A DNA stretch of 64,000 nt from Archangium gephyra (GTDB lineage: Bacteria; Myxococcota; Myxococcia; Myxococcales; Myxococcaceae): positions 1 through 64,000 of the forward strand of contig QFQP01000026.1 of the NCBI GenBank assembly GCA_003243425.1. The letters run 5' to 3'. Positions within the stretch are counted from its first letter, which is position 1. Each line of letters begins with the position of its first letter. Shown here one piece after another: positions 63,801 through 64,000 of this stretch. The notes under the pieces were generated by a model, which worked only from the letters and a program-made list of their open reading frames with translations, did no database searches and had not been told where the DNA came from. The translations under genes were made by a program, and so were the position numbers.

Positions 63801-64000
63801 CATCGCGAGCTGGGCAGCCGTCGCTCGGAGGGCATCTGCCACATCAACCTCGGTGACCTCGCGATCGAGTTCGAACACCCGGGTCAGGCGCTCGCGCATT
63901 TCGAGAGTGCGCTGCAGCTCGTTCGAGACGTCGGTGCGTTGCGCTTCGAAGGCATCACGCTGCTGCAGCTCGCGTCGCTGCATCAACAGTACGGCGAATA
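60891..64000 (+). CDS. Ser/Thr kinase fused to a STAND-type NTPase and TPR repeats, partial
   Basis: The GTG at 60891 (GGGGA six bases upstream) opens a frame that is still open at the window end (1036 codons). Residues about 7-280 are a Ser/Thr kinase: GAGGMGEVF, VVKRIL, HRDIS with Asp142, DFGVAK and KFPYMSPEQ. After a linker comes an NTPase with Walker A GPGGTGKT (411-418), LLVLDNFEQV, and the helical arm GMPLAIELAAGR, as in STAND/LuxR-type regulators. From about residue 800 there are TPR repeats (VSNLAVVEHELGEDDTALETY, ANQGVVQQGLGLL). It looks like a signal integrator with ligand sensing by TPRs. The C-terminus is missing. Confidence 0.88.
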   Translation, partial: MGAFGRYTLLKRLGAGGMGEVFLARVEGSAETLVVKRILPHLTENPRFLRLFLDETRIASRLVHPNIARIHELGEADGTWFVAMEHVDGKDLREMLKRTREQGHHVPLQIAVAIAVEVARGLHYAHQATDAQGRSLRIVHRDISPHNVLIGRDGSVKLIDFGVAKAANKSVHTGTGILKGKFPYMSPEQANALPVDPRTDVFALGIVLWEMLCARYLFRGKTDAATLKLVREAMVPVPSSLRDDIPEALDRVLLTALQRDAAERYPTAEAFREALAGVLANLAVPNVAKWVQEYDDVPGLDESLVEAESIEAEKASDETQLESHEQPTVADAPSRTGNPVRVRPTRSERSALSDTSTSERNLEQVKQLLAQVAGRPTNIGPQATSFVGRVAELADLHQLFRQGARLITLLGPGGTGKTRLSLQFGSQLVTHFQSVNERGRKRGGVWFCDLTEAKDREGVCAAVARALGVPLIGGDAVTQLGHAIVARGETLLVLDNFEQVVALAHETVGTWHKLAPKARFVVSSRELLKIADETVFEVPPLRVPRDAKDARSAEAVQLFIERSRAVKPGWEPVDSELAAIAEICKQLDGMPLAIELAAGRMGVVNPSQLVTRLPRRFDVLVDRKSDSDRQATLRGAIDWSWNNLSAVEASLLAQLSTFRGGFLPDAAEAVAQLPGRVPPMEVLFTLRSKSLVRVYFPTGDENQPRFGLYETIREYAWEKLQSMPELYGARARHARWYLDFGLRTATRAESSKPLLDALDIERENLAVIFERRLDEPQGAPDALSAVLALDPLLTTRGPFGLHMELLDRVVDHLGDEPALLTSALEARARARLGRGRANDAEADLLVADELARDAGDEHAQGRLAVVLAMVERQKGMKREARARFERAIEILGRVGDERMRGRAVSNLAVVEHELGEDDTALETYDRALAIHRAAGDRRYEGITLANQGVVQQGLGLLKAARANYQAALAIHRELGSRRSEGICHINLGDLAIEFEHPGQALAHFESALQLVRDVGALRFEGITLLQLASLHQQYGE

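Overview
The window is high-GC, densely packed DNA from a Gram-negative bacterium, most likely a myxobacterium or close relative (phylum Myxococcota). The signs are a MYXO-CTERM-type tail on a secreted amidase, several eukaryote-like Ser/Thr kinases fused to other domains, FHA and PilZ proteins, Asp/Ala/Gly-rich linkers on lipoproteins, a type III secretion (T3SS) cluster in flagellar gene order, and abundant GTG starts with 1-8 base gene overlaps. I see no rRNA, tRNA, insertion sequence, prophage or CRISPR array. The genus cannot be fixed by eye.

Layout. 1-5990 (minus): a T3SS operon reading needle candidate - sctI - sctJ - FliG_N-like protein - sctQ - FliO-like - sctR - sctS - sctT, then an ORF that leaves the window and consists almost entirely of an in-frame 21-bp tandem repeat. 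6111-8157: a patatin-like phospholipase, a PilZ protein and a lone receiver domain. 8173-18416 (minus): a probable long operon with a Bat-associated protein, batA, a batB-batC fusion, batD, batE, an ABC ATPase, a STAS-like protein and a two-module FtsX-type permease. 18472-22327 (plus): a possible ribbon-helix-helix protein, a DUF4105 membrane protein and a modular cell-wall amidase. 22469-25008: a TetR regulator, Fe superoxide dismutase, and prfB with a programmed frameshift. 25361-27397: a Ser/Thr kinase-PilZ fusion.

27392-36642 (plus): an extended potassium-uptake operon. It has an outer-membrane porin, two tiny membrane peptides, kdpF, kdpA, kdpB, kdpC, kdpD and kdpE, preceded by two pairs of 11-bp-spaced direct repeats of the kind OmpR-family regulators bind. 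36686-38848: a small lipoprotein, a YafK-like L,D-transpeptidase-family protein, and an ECF sigma factor with a possible membrane partner. 38894-46171 (plus): lysS with an unusual insertion, a LolC/E-type permease with a large extra membrane domain, its LolD ATPase, and bamA; this is an envelope-biogenesis block. 46175-52897: an FHA protein, a CBM9-like lipoprotein, glycogen phosphorylase, an M23 peptidase and an unknown helical protein. 52970-57638 (minus): spoVR, yeaH (DUF444) and the kinase gene prkA in one operon. 57769-64000: a peptide-binding lipoprotein, a papain-like protein with a 13-residue repeat, and divergently a Ser/Thr kinase-NTPase-TPR protein cut by the window end.

The parts most worth following are the flagellum-ordered T3SS with its repeat ORF and possible dual product from sctQ, the porin/micropeptide-containing kdp operon with its candidate operator, the STAS protein lodged in a Lol/MacB-type ABC operon, and the repeat-bearing papain-like protein.
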